This document shows positions 8,568-17,766 of a stretch of 44,140 bases of DNA, piece by piece (the first letter of the stretch is position 1; each line of letters starts with the position of its first letter). The position numbers and the translations under genes are program-made. The stretch covers positions 1 to 44,140 of the forward strand of contig JAQTZZ010000021.1 in the NCBI GenBank assembly GCA_028687545.1, read 5' to 3'. The DNA comes from Candidatus Wallbacteria bacterium (GTDB taxonomy: Bacteria; Muiribacteriota; JAQTZZ01). The notes beneath the pieces were generated by a model. The model searched no databases and had not been told where the DNA came from. It saw only the letters and a list, made by a program, of their open reading frames with translations.

Positions 8568-9170
8568 ATGAAGAAGACTCTCACGATTCTCCTCGTACTG
8601 GTCTCCCTCGTTGCCCTGGAGGCCAGGCAGAACTATCTCGACTACAATTTCAAGCACAATTATTCCCTGTTCCTGAATTTCAATGGTTACCAGCCCGACG
8701 ATATCATGACTGCAGCGGGAAGCAGTATGCGCGGTACATTGGTGTGCGGCGGCTTCGGCTGGTATCCCTCCAAGGACTGCCTGCTCGATCTTTCTTACGG
8801 TACTTACAGTGAAACTAAAGACAGCCACAAGGGAGAAGTCAATCCCCTGCTGATCGAAGCAACCTGGTTCCACAATCTCGCCGACAACTGGCAGTTTCTC
8901 TATGGCATCGGTACCGGGTCCTTTAATGTCCATTACCAGCCAGTAGCCAGTGGCACCATTTACTCAGACAGCGTCTGGGGTTTCTCTACCCGTCTCGGAT
9001 TTGCTTATCTGGTCTCAGAATCATTCAATATCTCTCTTGAGGGTAAATACCTCACTGCAGACGTGAATGACCTGATTCCCTCCACCGCAGCAGTTGCACC
9101 CTGCGGTTCAAGAGACATCTCTGTTTCTGACTGGACATACGGCATCGGCCTCAACTTTACTTGGAAATAG
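8568..9170 (+). CDS. Small outer-membrane beta-barrel protein (OmpA/OmpW-like porin fold)
   Basis: A 200-residue protein with an N-terminal signal peptide (MKKT, hydrophobic core, cleavage probably after LEA). The mature part alternates aromatic and polar residues in about eight strands (YSLFLNFNGY, GTLVCGGFGWYP, LLDLSYGTY, WQFLYGIGTG, FSTRLGFAYLV, FNISLEGKYL, WTYGIGLNFTWK), as in eight-stranded barrels. The frame is open upstream to 8433, but ATG 8568 has CGGAGG and begins the signal peptide, so it is the start. It is transcribed divergently from the larger barrel gene and ends in a terminator. Ligand or role is unknown. Confidence 0.75.
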   Translation: MKKTLTILLVLVSLVALEARQNYLDYNFKHNYSLFLNFNGYQPDDIMTAAGSSMRGTLVCGGFGWYPSKDCLLDLSYGTYSETKDSHKGEVNPLLIEATWFHNLADNWQFLYGIGTGSFNVHYQPVASGTIYSDSVWGFSTRLGFAYLVSESFNISLEGKYLTADVNDLIPSTAAVAPCGSRDISVSDWTYGIGLNFTWK

Positions 9171-9188
9171 AAGTTAAAAATTGAGTCT

Positions 9189-9216
9189 AAAAAAGGGGCT
9201 GACTGCCCCTTTTTTA
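9189..9216 (+). terminator. Intrinsic terminator of the small OMP gene
   Basis: AAAAAAGGGGC and GCCCCTTTTTT flank a five-base loop 18 bases after the stop codon. The symmetric A and T runs allow it to work on both strands. Confidence 0.9.
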
Positions 9217-9305
9217 AAAAACCATTTCATCTCCATAACTTAAGTCTCCCGATTTTTTTTCCGATAGGCAGTCACTATCAAATTTAGTAATCCGGTTAAG
9301 TCTTT

Positions 9306-9334
9306 AAAGTCCTGCAAGTGCAGGACTTTTTTTT
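9306..9334 (+). terminator. Second, orphan intrinsic terminator
   Basis: AAAGTCCTGC and GCAGGACTTT flank the four-base loop AAGT, followed by a run of T. It lies 90 bases beyond the OMP terminator with no coding region between the two, so either it is a backup or it ends a small RNA. Confidence 0.8.
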
Positions 9335-9390
9335 GAGGATACTGTCTCCTCCCCTTTGCCTTGCCACATCCAGCCTGTTAAACTATTCTG

Positions 9391-9777
9391 ATGTCCGCTA
9401 ACCAGTATTTCCAGATTTTTCTCTCCCCTGGCGGCCGGGAAGTCCTGGTAGCCCGCAGTTCCGCGTCCAGCGAATTTCTGACATTCGGCGAAGCGGCACC
9501 GCATGATTACTTTATCCATGTCGAACATACCCCGGGCGCTCACACGATCCTGCGCCGCGAATCGGGTTCTGACGAAGTATCCAAGGAAGACCTGGAATTC
9601 GCAGCCAGGCTTGCTGCCCTGCACTCCAAGCAGAAAAAAGCCAGCCGCGTCAGCGTGACCTACACTGAAGTTAAAAACGTCAAAAGAGCGCCAGGTCCAT
9701 ATAAAGGCACAGTGCTGGTTTCCCGCACACGCAAGATCGTGATCAATATCAGTGCGGATGAGCGCAAAAAAGTCTGA
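9391..9777 (+). CDS. Stand-alone NFACT-R (DUF814) domain protein
   Basis: The 128-residue chain matches the C-terminal RNA-binding NFACT-R domain of RqcH/NEMF: FLSPGGREVLVARSS, FLTFGEAAPHDYFIHVEHTPGAHTIL, the helix with AARLAALHSK, and VSVTYTEVKNVKRAPG. In RqcH this module is fused to NFACT-N, coiled coils and HhH, and the whole protein binds stalled 60S/50S subunits to add C-terminal tails; here the domain stands alone. Role is thus inferred as ribosome or tRNA-related. The start is ATG 9391; no Shine-Dalgarno is obvious. Confidence 0.82.
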   Translation: MSANQYFQIFLSPGGREVLVARSSASSEFLTFGEAAPHDYFIHVEHTPGAHTILRRESGSDEVSKEDLEFAARLAALHSKQKKASRVSVTYTEVKNVKRAPGPYKGTVLVSRTRKIVINISADERKKV

Positions 9778-9821
9778 ACCTTCTGAAAGCCACTAAAACA
9801 GCACTTTGTGACAGATTTCAC

Positions 9822-9850
9822 TTGATTATTTAAGGCAGTCGCTGTAAAAT
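9822..9850 (+). promoter_or_regulatory. Predicted sigma-70 promoter of the PFOR gene
   Basis: TTGATT, 17-base spacer, TAAAAT; start near 9857, giving a leader of about 49 bases with AAGGAG at 9893-9898 before ATG 9906. Confidence 0.65.
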
Positions 9851-9905
9851 TCAGGCGAATGGAGTTGGAGATTCGGTACCAATCTTTATTATAAGGAGAG
9901 AACAC

Positions 9906-12900
9906 ATGGGAAAAGATTTCAAGACCATCGATGGCAATCACGCGGCATCCTACATTGCTTACGCGCTGTCAGAAGTTGCGGCCATCTACCCCATCACCCC
10001 GTCCTCCACAATGGGTGAAAACGCCGACGAATGGGCTGCCCACGGGCAGAAAAACATTTTCGGCGAGATTGTGGATGTGATTGAAATGCAGTCCGAAGGC
10101 GGAGCTGCCGGAGCGGTTCACGGCTCGCTCACAGCCGGAGCATTGACCACTACCTTCACCGCCTCCCAGGGTCTGATGCTGATGCTTCCCAATATGCATA
10201 AGATCGCCGGCGAGCTTCTGCCGTGCGTGATCCATGTTTCCGCCCGTTCCCTGGCCTGCCAGGCTCTTTCCATATTCGGCGACCACTCTGATGTAATGTC
10301 GGCACGCAATACGGGTTTTGCGATGCTCGCCTCCAACTCGGTTCAGGAAGCCATGGATATGGCCCTGGTGGCTCACCTTTCCACCATGGAATCCAGGATC
10401 CCGTTCCTGCATTACTTTGATGGCTTCCGCACTTCCAATGAAATCCAGAAAGTCGAAATGATCGATTACGATACCATCAAATCCCTGGTGGATATGAAGT
10501 ATATCGAAGACTTCCGCAATACGGCACTCAGGCCTGACAAACCCAGAATCAAAGTCGGAGCCCAGAATCCGGACGTTTATTTCCAGGGCCGGGAAACGGT
10601 CAACAGTTTTTACGATGCATTGCCCAGCGTTGTGAAAAAGTACCTGAAAAAAGTCGGCGAAAAGACCGGCAGAAAATACAACCTGTTTGATTATTACGGA
10701 GCCAAGGACGCAGAAGACCTGATCGTGATCATGGGCTCAGGCGCTGAAATCGTACAGGAAACCATCGATTATCTGTCTGCACAGGGGCAGAAAGTCGGAG
10801 CAGTGATCGTGAGGCTCTACAGACCCTTCTCGGTCAAGGATTTCACCGACTGCATCCCGGCAACCGCCAAGAGGATCGCTGTGCTGGACAGAACCAAGGA
10901 ACCCGGCTCACTCGGCGAACCGCTGTTCCTGGATGTCACGGCTGCACTGTTTGGCCGCAACCTGAAGATCATTGGCGGCCGTTTCGGACTTTCCTCCAAG
11001 GAATTCACCCCCACCATGGTCAACGCAGTTTATCAGCATCTCAAGAAAGACGGTTTCCACAATTTCACAGTCGGAATCAATGACGATGTGACACATCGCT
11101 CTGTGAAAATCACCGAAGAGATCGATGCTGAACAGAAGAGCGTGCGCCGCTGCAAATTCTGGGGCCTGGGGTCTGACGGCACGGTCGGTGCCAATAAGAA
11201 CTCCATCAAGATCATCGGCGACCACACGGACATGTATGCCCAGGGTTATTTCCAATACGACTCCAAGAAATCGGGCGGCATCACAATTTCCCACCTGCGT
11301 TTCGGAAAAGAAAAGATCCGTTCCTCATATTACGTCACCAGGCCCAATTTCGTGGCCCTGCACAATCCGGCTTACATTGGCCGCTATGACATCCTGGAAG
11401 GGATCCAGGAAAACGGCACATTCCTGCTCAACTCCACCTGGACCGGCGAAGAAGCCTTCAACAACCTGACCCGCGAAATGCAGGAAACGATCATCAACAA
11501 AAAGATCAGATTCTACAACATCGATGCCCGGAAAATTTCAGAGCAGCAGGGACTTGGCGGCAGGATCAACACAGTCATGCAGACTTCCTTTTTCCAGATC
11601 TCCGAAATCCTTCCTGAAAAAGAAGCCATCAGCCTGATCAAGAAAGCGGTAGAAAAGGAATTCAGCAAAAAAGGCAAGGACATCGTGGAAATGAACTGGA
11701 AATGCATTGATGCCGCTGTCAGCGCCCTGGAAAAAGTCAAGATCCCGGCCACTGTCAAAGACATCAAAAAAAGCGCTCCCAACATTAAGCTGCTGCCTGA
11801 CAAGCCCACGGATTTCATGAAAAAAGTGATTGAGCCCGTGATGCGTCTTAAAGGCGATGCTATCCCGGTTTCAGCCATGCCCATCGACGGCGGCGTGGAA
11901 TCCGGCACTGCAGCGATTGAAAAGCGCGGAGTTTCACCTTATGTCCCGCACTGGATTCCGGAAAACTGCATCCAGTGCAACCGCTGCAGCTTTGTCTGCC
12001 CGCACGCTTCCATCCGCACCAAGCTCGTCAAACAGGCAGACCTGGCCAAGGCTCCCAAAACATTTAATGTGGTCGAAACCAAACCTGCCAGCAAGACAGG
12101 CCTCAAATTCCGGCTGCAGGTATACACCGAAGACTGCCAGGGATGCGAGTCCTGCGTAAACGTCTGCCCTGCCCCCAAAAAAGCCATTGCCATGGCTGAC
12201 GTGGAGAAAGAAAGAACAGACGGCCAGCTCGAAAACGCCGAATTTTTCGGAAATCTTCCTGACAACACCCTGGAGGGTACAACCCGCGAAAGCCTGAAGG
12301 GCAGCCAGTTCTGCCTGCCTTACATGGAATTTTCCGGAGCCTGCGGCGGATGCGGCGAAACACCGTACGTGAAGCTCGTGACTCAGTTATATGGTGAACG
12401 GATGATGGTCGCCAATGCCACCGGATGCTCTTCGATCTGGGGCGGAACTTTCCCCACCATGCCCTACACCAAGGATAAGAACGGACATGGTCCCTCCTGG
12501 GCCAATTCACTGTTCGAAGACAATGCCGAATACGGTTTCGGCATGAAGCTCGCAGTCAATTCCAACCGCAAGCAGCTGCGCACCAATCTCGAAACTCTCA
12601 GACAGTACGAGATTCCCGAAACCACCAAAACCCTGATTGCTAAAGCGCTGGACAAGTGGACTGTGATCGACACCGAGTCCCTTGAAAATGCCGCGAAATT
12701 CAAGACCGAAGTGCTGAAGCTGAAAGGCAAGCTCAACGGAGACCAGGCTAAGACACTTGCCAAGGTGCTGGAACTGATGGACTACATCACGGACAAATCA
12801 GTCTGGATCTTCGGCGGCGACGGCTGGGCCTATGACATCGGCTACGGCGGTCTGGACCATGTGCTGGCCATGGGCAGAAACGTGAATGTGCTTGTGATGG

Positions 12901-13505
12901 ACACTGAAGTATATTCCAATACAGGCGGGCAGTCCTCAAAATCCACCAATCTGGGCGCGATCGCCAAGTTCGCGGCTTCCGGAAAACGCACTGTGAAGAA
13001 AAACCTGGGCATGATGGCCATGAGCTATGGCTATGTCTATGTCGCCTCCATAGCCATGGGCGCAAATCCGAATCAGACTGTGAAAGCGCTCGTGGAAGCC
13101 GAATCCTACCCCGGACCCTCGATCGTGATCGCCTATGCCCCCTGCATCGCCCACGGCATCAAGGCCGGACTCGGCAAGAGCCAGGACGAGGAAAAGAGGG
13201 CTGTGGACTCGGGCTACTGGACATTGTACCGCTATAACCCGCTGCTGGCACTGGAAGGCAAGAATCCGTTCCAACTGGACAGCAAGGAACCGACCATGTC
13301 CTATCAGGAATTCCTGGAAGGCGAAGTCAGGTTCTCGGCCCTGAAGAAGACCCACCCGGACGACGCCAAGCGCCTCTTCGCCGAAGCCGAGCTGGCTGCC
13401 AAACAGCGCTATGCCTACTACAAGAAGCTCGCCGAGATGGAGCAGTACAAAGTCGACGCCACGAAGACCGAGACTGCGAAGAAGGAGAAAACTGCTGAGG
13501 CTTAG
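9906..13505 (+). CDS. nifJ: Pyruvate:ferredoxin (flavodoxin) oxidoreductase, single-chain
   Basis: Oxidatively decarboxylates pyruvate to acetyl-CoA with electrons passed to ferredoxin or flavodoxin; cytosolic and oxygen-sensitive. Domain order is that of full-length homodimeric PFOR: alpha domain from YPITPSSTMGE (about 20-240), beta/gamma part (GLGSDGTVGANKNSIKIIG near 418), two ferredoxin-type 4Fe-4S motifs starting at C688 (CIQCNRCSFVCP) and C744 (CQGCESCVNVCP), then the TPP domain with the third cluster ligands in GACGGCGE, and TPP/Mg binding in GGDGWAYDIGYGGLDH and NTGGQSSKST. Length 1199 is normal. Monocistronic: own promoter upstream, terminator downstream. Confidence 0.97.
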   Translation: MGKDFKTIDGNHAASYIAYALSEVAAIYPITPSSTMGENADEWAAHGQKNIFGEIVDVIEMQSEGGAAGAVHGSLTAGALTTTFTASQGLMLMLPNMHKIAGELLPCVIHVSARSLACQALSIFGDHSDVMSARNTGFAMLASNSVQEAMDMALVAHLSTMESRIPFLHYFDGFRTSNEIQKVEMIDYDTIKSLVDMKYIEDFRNTALRPDKPRIKVGAQNPDVYFQGRETVNSFYDALPSVVKKYLKKVGEKTGRKYNLFDYYGAKDAEDLIVIMGSGAEIVQETIDYLSAQGQKVGAVIVRLYRPFSVKDFTDCIPATAKRIAVLDRTKEPGSLGEPLFLDVTAALFGRNLKIIGGRFGLSSKEFTPTMVNAVYQHLKKDGFHNFTVGINDDVTHRSVKITEEIDAEQKSVRRCKFWGLGSDGTVGANKNSIKIIGDHTDMYAQGYFQYDSKKSGGITISHLRFGKEKIRSSYYVTRPNFVALHNPAYIGRYDILEGIQENGTFLLNSTWTGEEAFNNLTREMQETIINKKIRFYNIDARKISEQQGLGGRINTVMQTSFFQISEILPEKEAISLIKKAVEKEFSKKGKDIVEMNWKCIDAAVSALEKVKIPATVKDIKKSAPNIKLLPDKPTDFMKKVIEPVMRLKGDAIPVSAMPIDGGVESGTAAIEKRGVSPYVPHWIPENCIQCNRCSFVCPHASIRTKLVKQADLAKAPKTFNVVETKPASKTGLKFRLQVYTEDCQGCESCVNVCPAPKKAIAMADVEKERTDGQLENAEFFGNLPDNTLEGTTRESLKGSQFCLPYMEFSGACGGCGETPYVKLVTQLYGERMMVANATGCSSIWGGTFPTMPYTKDKNGHGPSWANSLFEDNAEYGFGMKLAVNSNRKQLRTNLETLRQYEIPETTKTLIAKALDKWTVIDTESLENAAKFKTEVLKLKGKLNGDQAKTLAKVLELMDYITDKSVWIFGGDGWAYDIGYGGLDHVLAMGRNVNVLVMDTEVYSNTGGQSSKSTNLGAIAKFAASGKRTVKKNLGMMAMSYGYVYVASIAMGANPNQTVKALVEAESYPGPSIVIAYAPCIAHGIKAGLGKSQDEEKRAVDSGYWTLYRYNPLLALEGKNPFQLDSKEPTMSYQEFLEGEVRFSALKKTHPDDAKRLFAEAELAAKQRYAYYKKLAEMEQYKVDATKTETAKKEKTAEA

Positions 13506-13592
13506 AAGCCGTTAAATCTGAGCGCAGCGAAGATTTTACGGCTTCTTAGTCCCCGTAACACAGTTGTTACTGCTACTGTGTGGAGTGGGACT
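13504..13592 (+). repeat. Two adjacent long hairpins directly after PFOR
   Basis: A 16-base arm at 13504-13519 pairs with 13531-13546 with one mismatch, overlapping the PFOR stop codon. A second nested stem uses AGTCCC (13548-13553) with GGGACT (13587-13592), and CACAGT (13559-13564) with ACTGTG (13575-13580). Neither has a T-run. They could stabilise the mRNA 3' end or be part of a small structured RNA. Confidence 0.65.
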
Positions 13593-13627
13593 TAGAAGAC
13601 CGGATTAATCTTGAAATTAGTGTACTG

Positions 13628-13658
13628 AAAAAAGCCCCTGAAACATGGGGCTTTTTTT
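13628..13658 (+). terminator. Intrinsic terminator after PFOR
   Basis: AAAAAAGCCCC and GGGGCTTTTTTT around an eight-base loop. It is the first T-tailed hairpin downstream of PFOR. The stretch from here to 13794 shows no coding region or further clear signal. Confidence 0.9.
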
Positions 13659-13794
13659 CACGAGCAGAAAAAACGGCTTTCAAGGTTGTGTTTAGTTTTT
13701 TAACCACATAGGACTTAATCCAGTGCACTGAGAATCACACTGTCCAGGTGACAGGCTTCGAAAAAAAATCAATACACAGTAACCAGAGCTTCGC

Positions 13795-13823
13795 TTTTCG
13801 TCTATCGCTATTAATGTTATACT
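13795..13823 (+). promoter_or_regulatory. Candidate extended -10 promoter for the repeat-protein cassette
   Basis: TGTTATACT at 13815-13823 is a good extended -10; the -35 position (TTTTCG) is poor, as extended -10 promoters allow. Start near 13830, giving a leader of about 40 bases that contains the short inverted repeat GCGTC/GACGC. Confidence 0.45.
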
Positions 13824-13871
13824 CCATATAAAAAGGCGGCGCATGGCGTCAATTAGATTCGACGCAGAGTC

Positions 13872-16800
13872 ATGACTGAAAATACACTACAGAATGATGT
13901 GAAAGCTGAACCAACTGGTTTAGGTCTGAGGCTTTTAGCCTATTTTATCGATCTACCATTGATTTGGCTTATTGTGCTACTGATTCCAGAATGGTGGTTA
14001 AAGTTACTCTTTGGAGAGTCATGGTACCTGTTCGATCTCTTGATGATTTTCTTCTATTTCACTGCAATGGAATGTACCGGAGCTCGTGCTACTCTTGGCA
14101 AACGGCTACTAAGGCTGCAAGTTTTAAGTGCAGACCGTAACTTCCCTGGAATAATTCGGTCTGCGGCCAGGGCTTTCGCACCTTTCGTTTTCAGCTGTTT
14201 CTTGATCTTTCCCAGGAAGCTGCTATTAAAATCATTGGCTTTTCCTCAATTCTGGAGCTGGTTTTTAATGCAAATTTCCCTACTGTTCGTTTTTTGCATG
14301 CTGGTTTCATTTCTGACTGTTTTACTTACAAAACGAAAACAAGCAATTCACGATATTTTTACGCGTACTATGGTATCAAAAACACAGACGGTTTCAGTTA
14401 TTAGAGTTGCAGGCAGTGTTATGCTTTCGATGTTGTTTCTGATTCTATCCTTTCTCTTTCAGATCTATTTACTGTCCGCAGCTCAGAATAGAAGTTCCAG
14501 ACTGGTGTACAGCCTGAGTGTGAACAATCTGCATGGAAAGATAAAGGGATATGAGTTCAGTTCCAAAAACTCTGTCCAATCCCTGGAAGTAGTTTTGAAT
14601 TCCATCAGTGACCTACAGATTGATGAGAATGTAAAGGATGAACTCAATACGGCTTTTCATAATCTGGATCAGGATAGGGTCTGTGGAATTTTGGCTGAAA
14701 TCAAAAGTCTGAACAACTCGGGAAAATTATTCCTTCTGCAGCAGGCTTTGCAACGCAGTTTCGGGAAAGCCGCAGAATTGATTATTGACAGTGGTCTGGA
14801 CGTTACCCATGATACTGACTTTTTGAACAGGATATTGGACGAATTGATGTTCCGTAAACTTCCAAATTGTTTGACCCTGGTTGAAAAACTTATCTCAAAA
14901 GGAATGGACCCCAATCTCAAGCTGCGAATCGGGCAGACAATGCTGGATTGTGCATGTGAAAATGATCAGCCGGAAATTGCGGAGTTGCTTCTTTCGAAAG
15001 GAGCCGATCCTAACTGCAGAGCCCGCAATTTGGATACACCTCTTGCAAAAGCAGCACAAAACGGGAAATCTGCTCTTGCCTCTTTGCTTATCAAACATGG
15101 CGCTGATGTAAATCTGTATGGACATGGTGGTGTTACGCCATTAATAACAGCAATTGAACAAGGGCATGCCGACCTTGCCAAGCTGCTGCTGGATAACGGA
15201 GCTGATCCAGAAAAGCCTAGTAAACTTTCAAAACTCACTCCATTGGAAACGATAAATAAAAAGCTGAAGGACGGATCAATTTCTAAGGACTCTTCAGACT
15301 GGTCATATGTAGCGACTTTTCTTGAAAGTCATCAGAGCCTAGTGAAGTGGGATAGTCCCACACTTGTTTCAGATCTCATTACAGCAATCGAATTAGGTAA
15401 GACTGAAGAAGCCAAGACCAAGATCATGGAGTTAAAGAATCCTGATGAGACTGACTGGTATGGTTATACTCCGCTGCATGTTGCCTGCTGCCATGGTGAT
15501 ATCTCATTGGTCAAGCTTCTGGTAGAAAAAGGGGCTGATGTCGGCAAACCTGATGAAACTGTGTATGCCAAGTGTCCGCCGATCATTTTGGCATTGATGC
15601 CTTCCCTATACTCCAAAAGCCGGGAGAACGAAAACCGTCTGCACAGACCTGATCCTGAAATCGTAAACTACCTGATCGAAAAGGGCGCAGATTTGAATGT
15701 TGCATCCGAAGATGGCTGGACGCCGCTTGCTTGTAGTGTTAATAACCTTACTATGTTATCTCTTTTGCTGGAGAAGGGAGCTGATGTTAATTTCAAAGGA
15801 AGGAATGACAGGTCAATTTCAGCTCTGGAGTGGGCCATCAGTGGTAACCTCATTAGCACTGTAAAATTTCTGGTGAATAAAGGAGCTGCGCTGAAATTCA
15901 GTGGAAGGAACGTCAACGCCCTGTGGATGGCATGCGAAAAACTTACTGACAGTGACCTGATTGATAAAGATGCCAGTAGAGCAATTTTGTATCTCTCGAC
16001 TAAATCCAAGTATCTCAAATTTATTGACAGCGAAGCAATTGCATATTCACTGGCGTTGAATTTTTCTCCATACTCCAGACCAGATATGGAGGAGATGACA
16101 GAGTGTTTTCTTGATACATCAGTAGAAGTAAATGCCATTGATGTAAATGGTACAACTGCATTGATGCTGGCTTCACTGGCAGGCCACTCCAAAATAGTCG
16201 AAAAACTGATCGCTAAAGGAGCTGTTGTATCGGACAGAAACAATTATGGAATGGATGCCTTCACTTTTGCCTTGCTTTCAGGAGACATTGGTACAGTAAA
16301 ACTGCTGTTGAAAAACAACGCTCTGGCGGCATACGGGGACAGCGGCAGGAAAAAAAGACTGTATAGAGTGCTGTACTACGACATGTGCGGCTGGCCTCTG
16401 AGCAGGTCTTCCATCTACATGAAAGTTCAAAACCTCGCGCCATTCCTGAACAAGGTGTATTTTCCTGATAATGGAAATCCATATGCAATGATCAAACTCT
16501 TGCAGGAGTTGAAGCTTTTAAACAGCAATGAACTGCTGGCTCTAGCCGTAGTCAATCAGGAGTATTCATTGATGAAAAAGTTGATCCTGGAAGGCGCGGA
16601 TGTCAATGCCAAAACGCCTGATAAAAAAACTATCCTGGCTTTGGCACAGGACAGAAGCGACTTTGAAGCAGTGGAAATCTTGAAGAAATATGGTGATGTG
16701 CGAAAGGCCAAGACGGATGCTGGAGTTATAAAGAATTCATCAGGCGCTTCAACCAGCAACAGTCGTTCGGAATTCAATTCTCAGAATTATCTCGATCTGA

Positions 16801-17750
16801 TGGGACCGTTCAAAAGAGTCGAGGAAAATGTTTCAGAGAGCATGAAAAGTCAGTCATTAGTCCTTGGATTTCGAAACAGGCTCTGGATTTTCGGGGGCAA
16901 AAATGATGGCGAAGCTGTAAATGAAGTCTGCGTTCTGGAAGACGTTGAAGACAAGAGCAACTGGAAACATGTGTGGATACCACCGGAAAACTTGTTCTCA
17001 CCGCGTTATGGTCATGGCGGAGTTAGCTTCAAAAACGAACTGTTCATAATAGGTGGGGAAGACGGTAAGGGAAATGTTCTCAACGATGTGTGGAACTCTA
17101 AATATGGACAGAAATGGGAGCTCATTCTGGAGCATGCGCCTTTCAGTCCCCGTTACGGATTCGGTCTTTGCGAAATTCATGGTGAGATATTCCTGATCGG
17201 TGGAAGGGACAAGGAGAGGGTTTTCAATGATGTCTGGCGCTCCAGCGATGGGGTGAAATGGGAGCAGGTGAACCAGGAAAAGCCTTTTCCCGAACTGGAA
17301 GCTTTTGGCTGCGTAGCTGCGTTTGGCAAGATCTGGATCATAGGCGGAAAATCCAAGGACGGGCTGACAAACCAGATCTGGACCTCCCAGTTTGGAACGT
17401 CCTGGGAGCTATCAGCAGTTGACCCGCCGTTCTCAAAAAGATACCGCGCTGATCTTAAGTTCATGGCCAACCGGCTCTGGCTAACCTGCGGGGCCGGTGA
17501 AAGTGAAGATGAAGGCGGTCAGATTGTAGCTCTGGGCGATGTCTGGTATACAGCAGACGGAGTTGAATGGAAAAAGATGGGAAATGATGAAGTCACTCCC
17601 AGATTTTTCCATATGACAGGTCACTGTTTCAAAGGGCTGTACATTTTCGGTGGTGAGAACGAAGAACATCAGGCGCATTCTGATGTCTGGAATCTGTTCC
17701 TGGGCAAGTCCCGCTGCCCGATTGGCCTGGATAAACTGGAAGATTTCTAA
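13872..17750 (+). CDS. RDD membrane domain - ankyrin array - Kelch propeller fusion protein
   Basis: A 1292-residue fusion I do not know as a named family. Residues 15-205 are an RDD domain (GLGLRLLAYFID, then GKRLLRLQV and KQAIHDIFTRT) with about five membrane helices, the last near 178-198. Residues 340-945 carry around ten ankyrin repeats in at least three blocks (repeated GADPN, GADVN, GHADLAKLLL, TPLHVACCHGD). Residues 990-1280 hold six Kelch blades (FIIGGED, FLIGGRD, IIGGKSK, each followed by DVW-type turns), enough for a closed propeller. Positive charges after helix 4 imply the repeat part is outside the cytoplasmic membrane. The ribosome site is weak. First gene of a three-gene run. 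Confidence 0.75.
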   Translation: MTENTLQNDVKAEPTGLGLRLLAYFIDLPLIWLIVLLIPEWWLKLLFGESWYLFDLLMIFFYFTAMECTGARATLGKRLLRLQVLSADRNFPGIIRSAARAFAPFVFSCFLIFPRKLLLKSLAFPQFWSWFLMQISLLFVFCMLVSFLTVLLTKRKQAIHDIFTRTMVSKTQTVSVIRVAGSVMLSMLFLILSFLFQIYLLSAAQNRSSRLVYSLSVNNLHGKIKGYEFSSKNSVQSLEVVLNSISDLQIDENVKDELNTAFHNLDQDRVCGILAEIKSLNNSGKLFLLQQALQRSFGKAAELIIDSGLDVTHDTDFLNRILDELMFRKLPNCLTLVEKLISKGMDPNLKLRIGQTMLDCACENDQPEIAELLLSKGADPNCRARNLDTPLAKAAQNGKSALASLLIKHGADVNLYGHGGVTPLITAIEQGHADLAKLLLDNGADPEKPSKLSKLTPLETINKKLKDGSISKDSSDWSYVATFLESHQSLVKWDSPTLVSDLITAIELGKTEEAKTKIMELKNPDETDWYGYTPLHVACCHGDISLVKLLVEKGADVGKPDETVYAKCPPIILALMPSLYSKSRENENRLHRPDPEIVNYLIEKGADLNVASEDGWTPLACSVNNLTMLSLLLEKGADVNFKGRNDRSISALEWAISGNLISTVKFLVNKGAALKFSGRNVNALWMACEKLTDSDLIDKDASRAILYLSTKSKYLKFIDSEAIAYSLALNFSPYSRPDMEEMTECFLDTSVEVNAIDVNGTTALMLASLAGHSKIVEKLIAKGAVVSDRNNYGMDAFTFALLSGDIGTVKLLLKNNALAAYGDSGRKKRLYRVLYYDMCGWPLSRSSIYMKVQNLAPFLNKVYFPDNGNPYAMIKLLQELKLLNSNELLALAVVNQEYSLMKKLILEGADVNAKTPDKKTILALAQDRSDFEAVEILKKYGDVRKAKTDAGVIKNSSGASTSNSRSEFNSQNYLDLMGPFKRVEENVSESMKSQSLVLGFRNRLWIFGGKNDGEAVNEVCVLEDVEDKSNWKHVWIPPENLFSPRYGHGGVSFKNELFIIGGEDGKGNVLNDVWNSKYGQKWELILEHAPFSPRYGFGLCEIHGEIFLIGGRDKERVFNDVWRSSDGVKWEQVNQEKPFPELEAFGCVAAFGKIWIIGGKSKDGLTNQIWTSQFGTSWELSAVDPPFSKRYRADLKFMANRLWLTCGAGESEDEGGQIVALGDVWYTADGVEWKKMGNDEVTPRFFHMTGHCFKGLYIFGGENEEHQAHSDVWNLFLGKSRCPIGLDKLEDF

Positions 17751-17766
17751 TGAAAGTATCTGCAAA

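Noticed and set aside
9361-9389. Promoter-like TTGCCA, 17, TATTCT before the NFACT-R gene
   Set aside because: Transcription would start inside the gene after its only plausible start codon, so it is more likely chance.
15668-16243. 191-codon antisense frame opposite the ankyrin array
   Set aside because: The composition mirrors the ankyrin repeats and has no independent support.
17650-17766. Longer start for the TPR-Kelch-Sel1 protein
   Set aside because: It would overlap the previous gene by 100 bases and bury the signal anchor.
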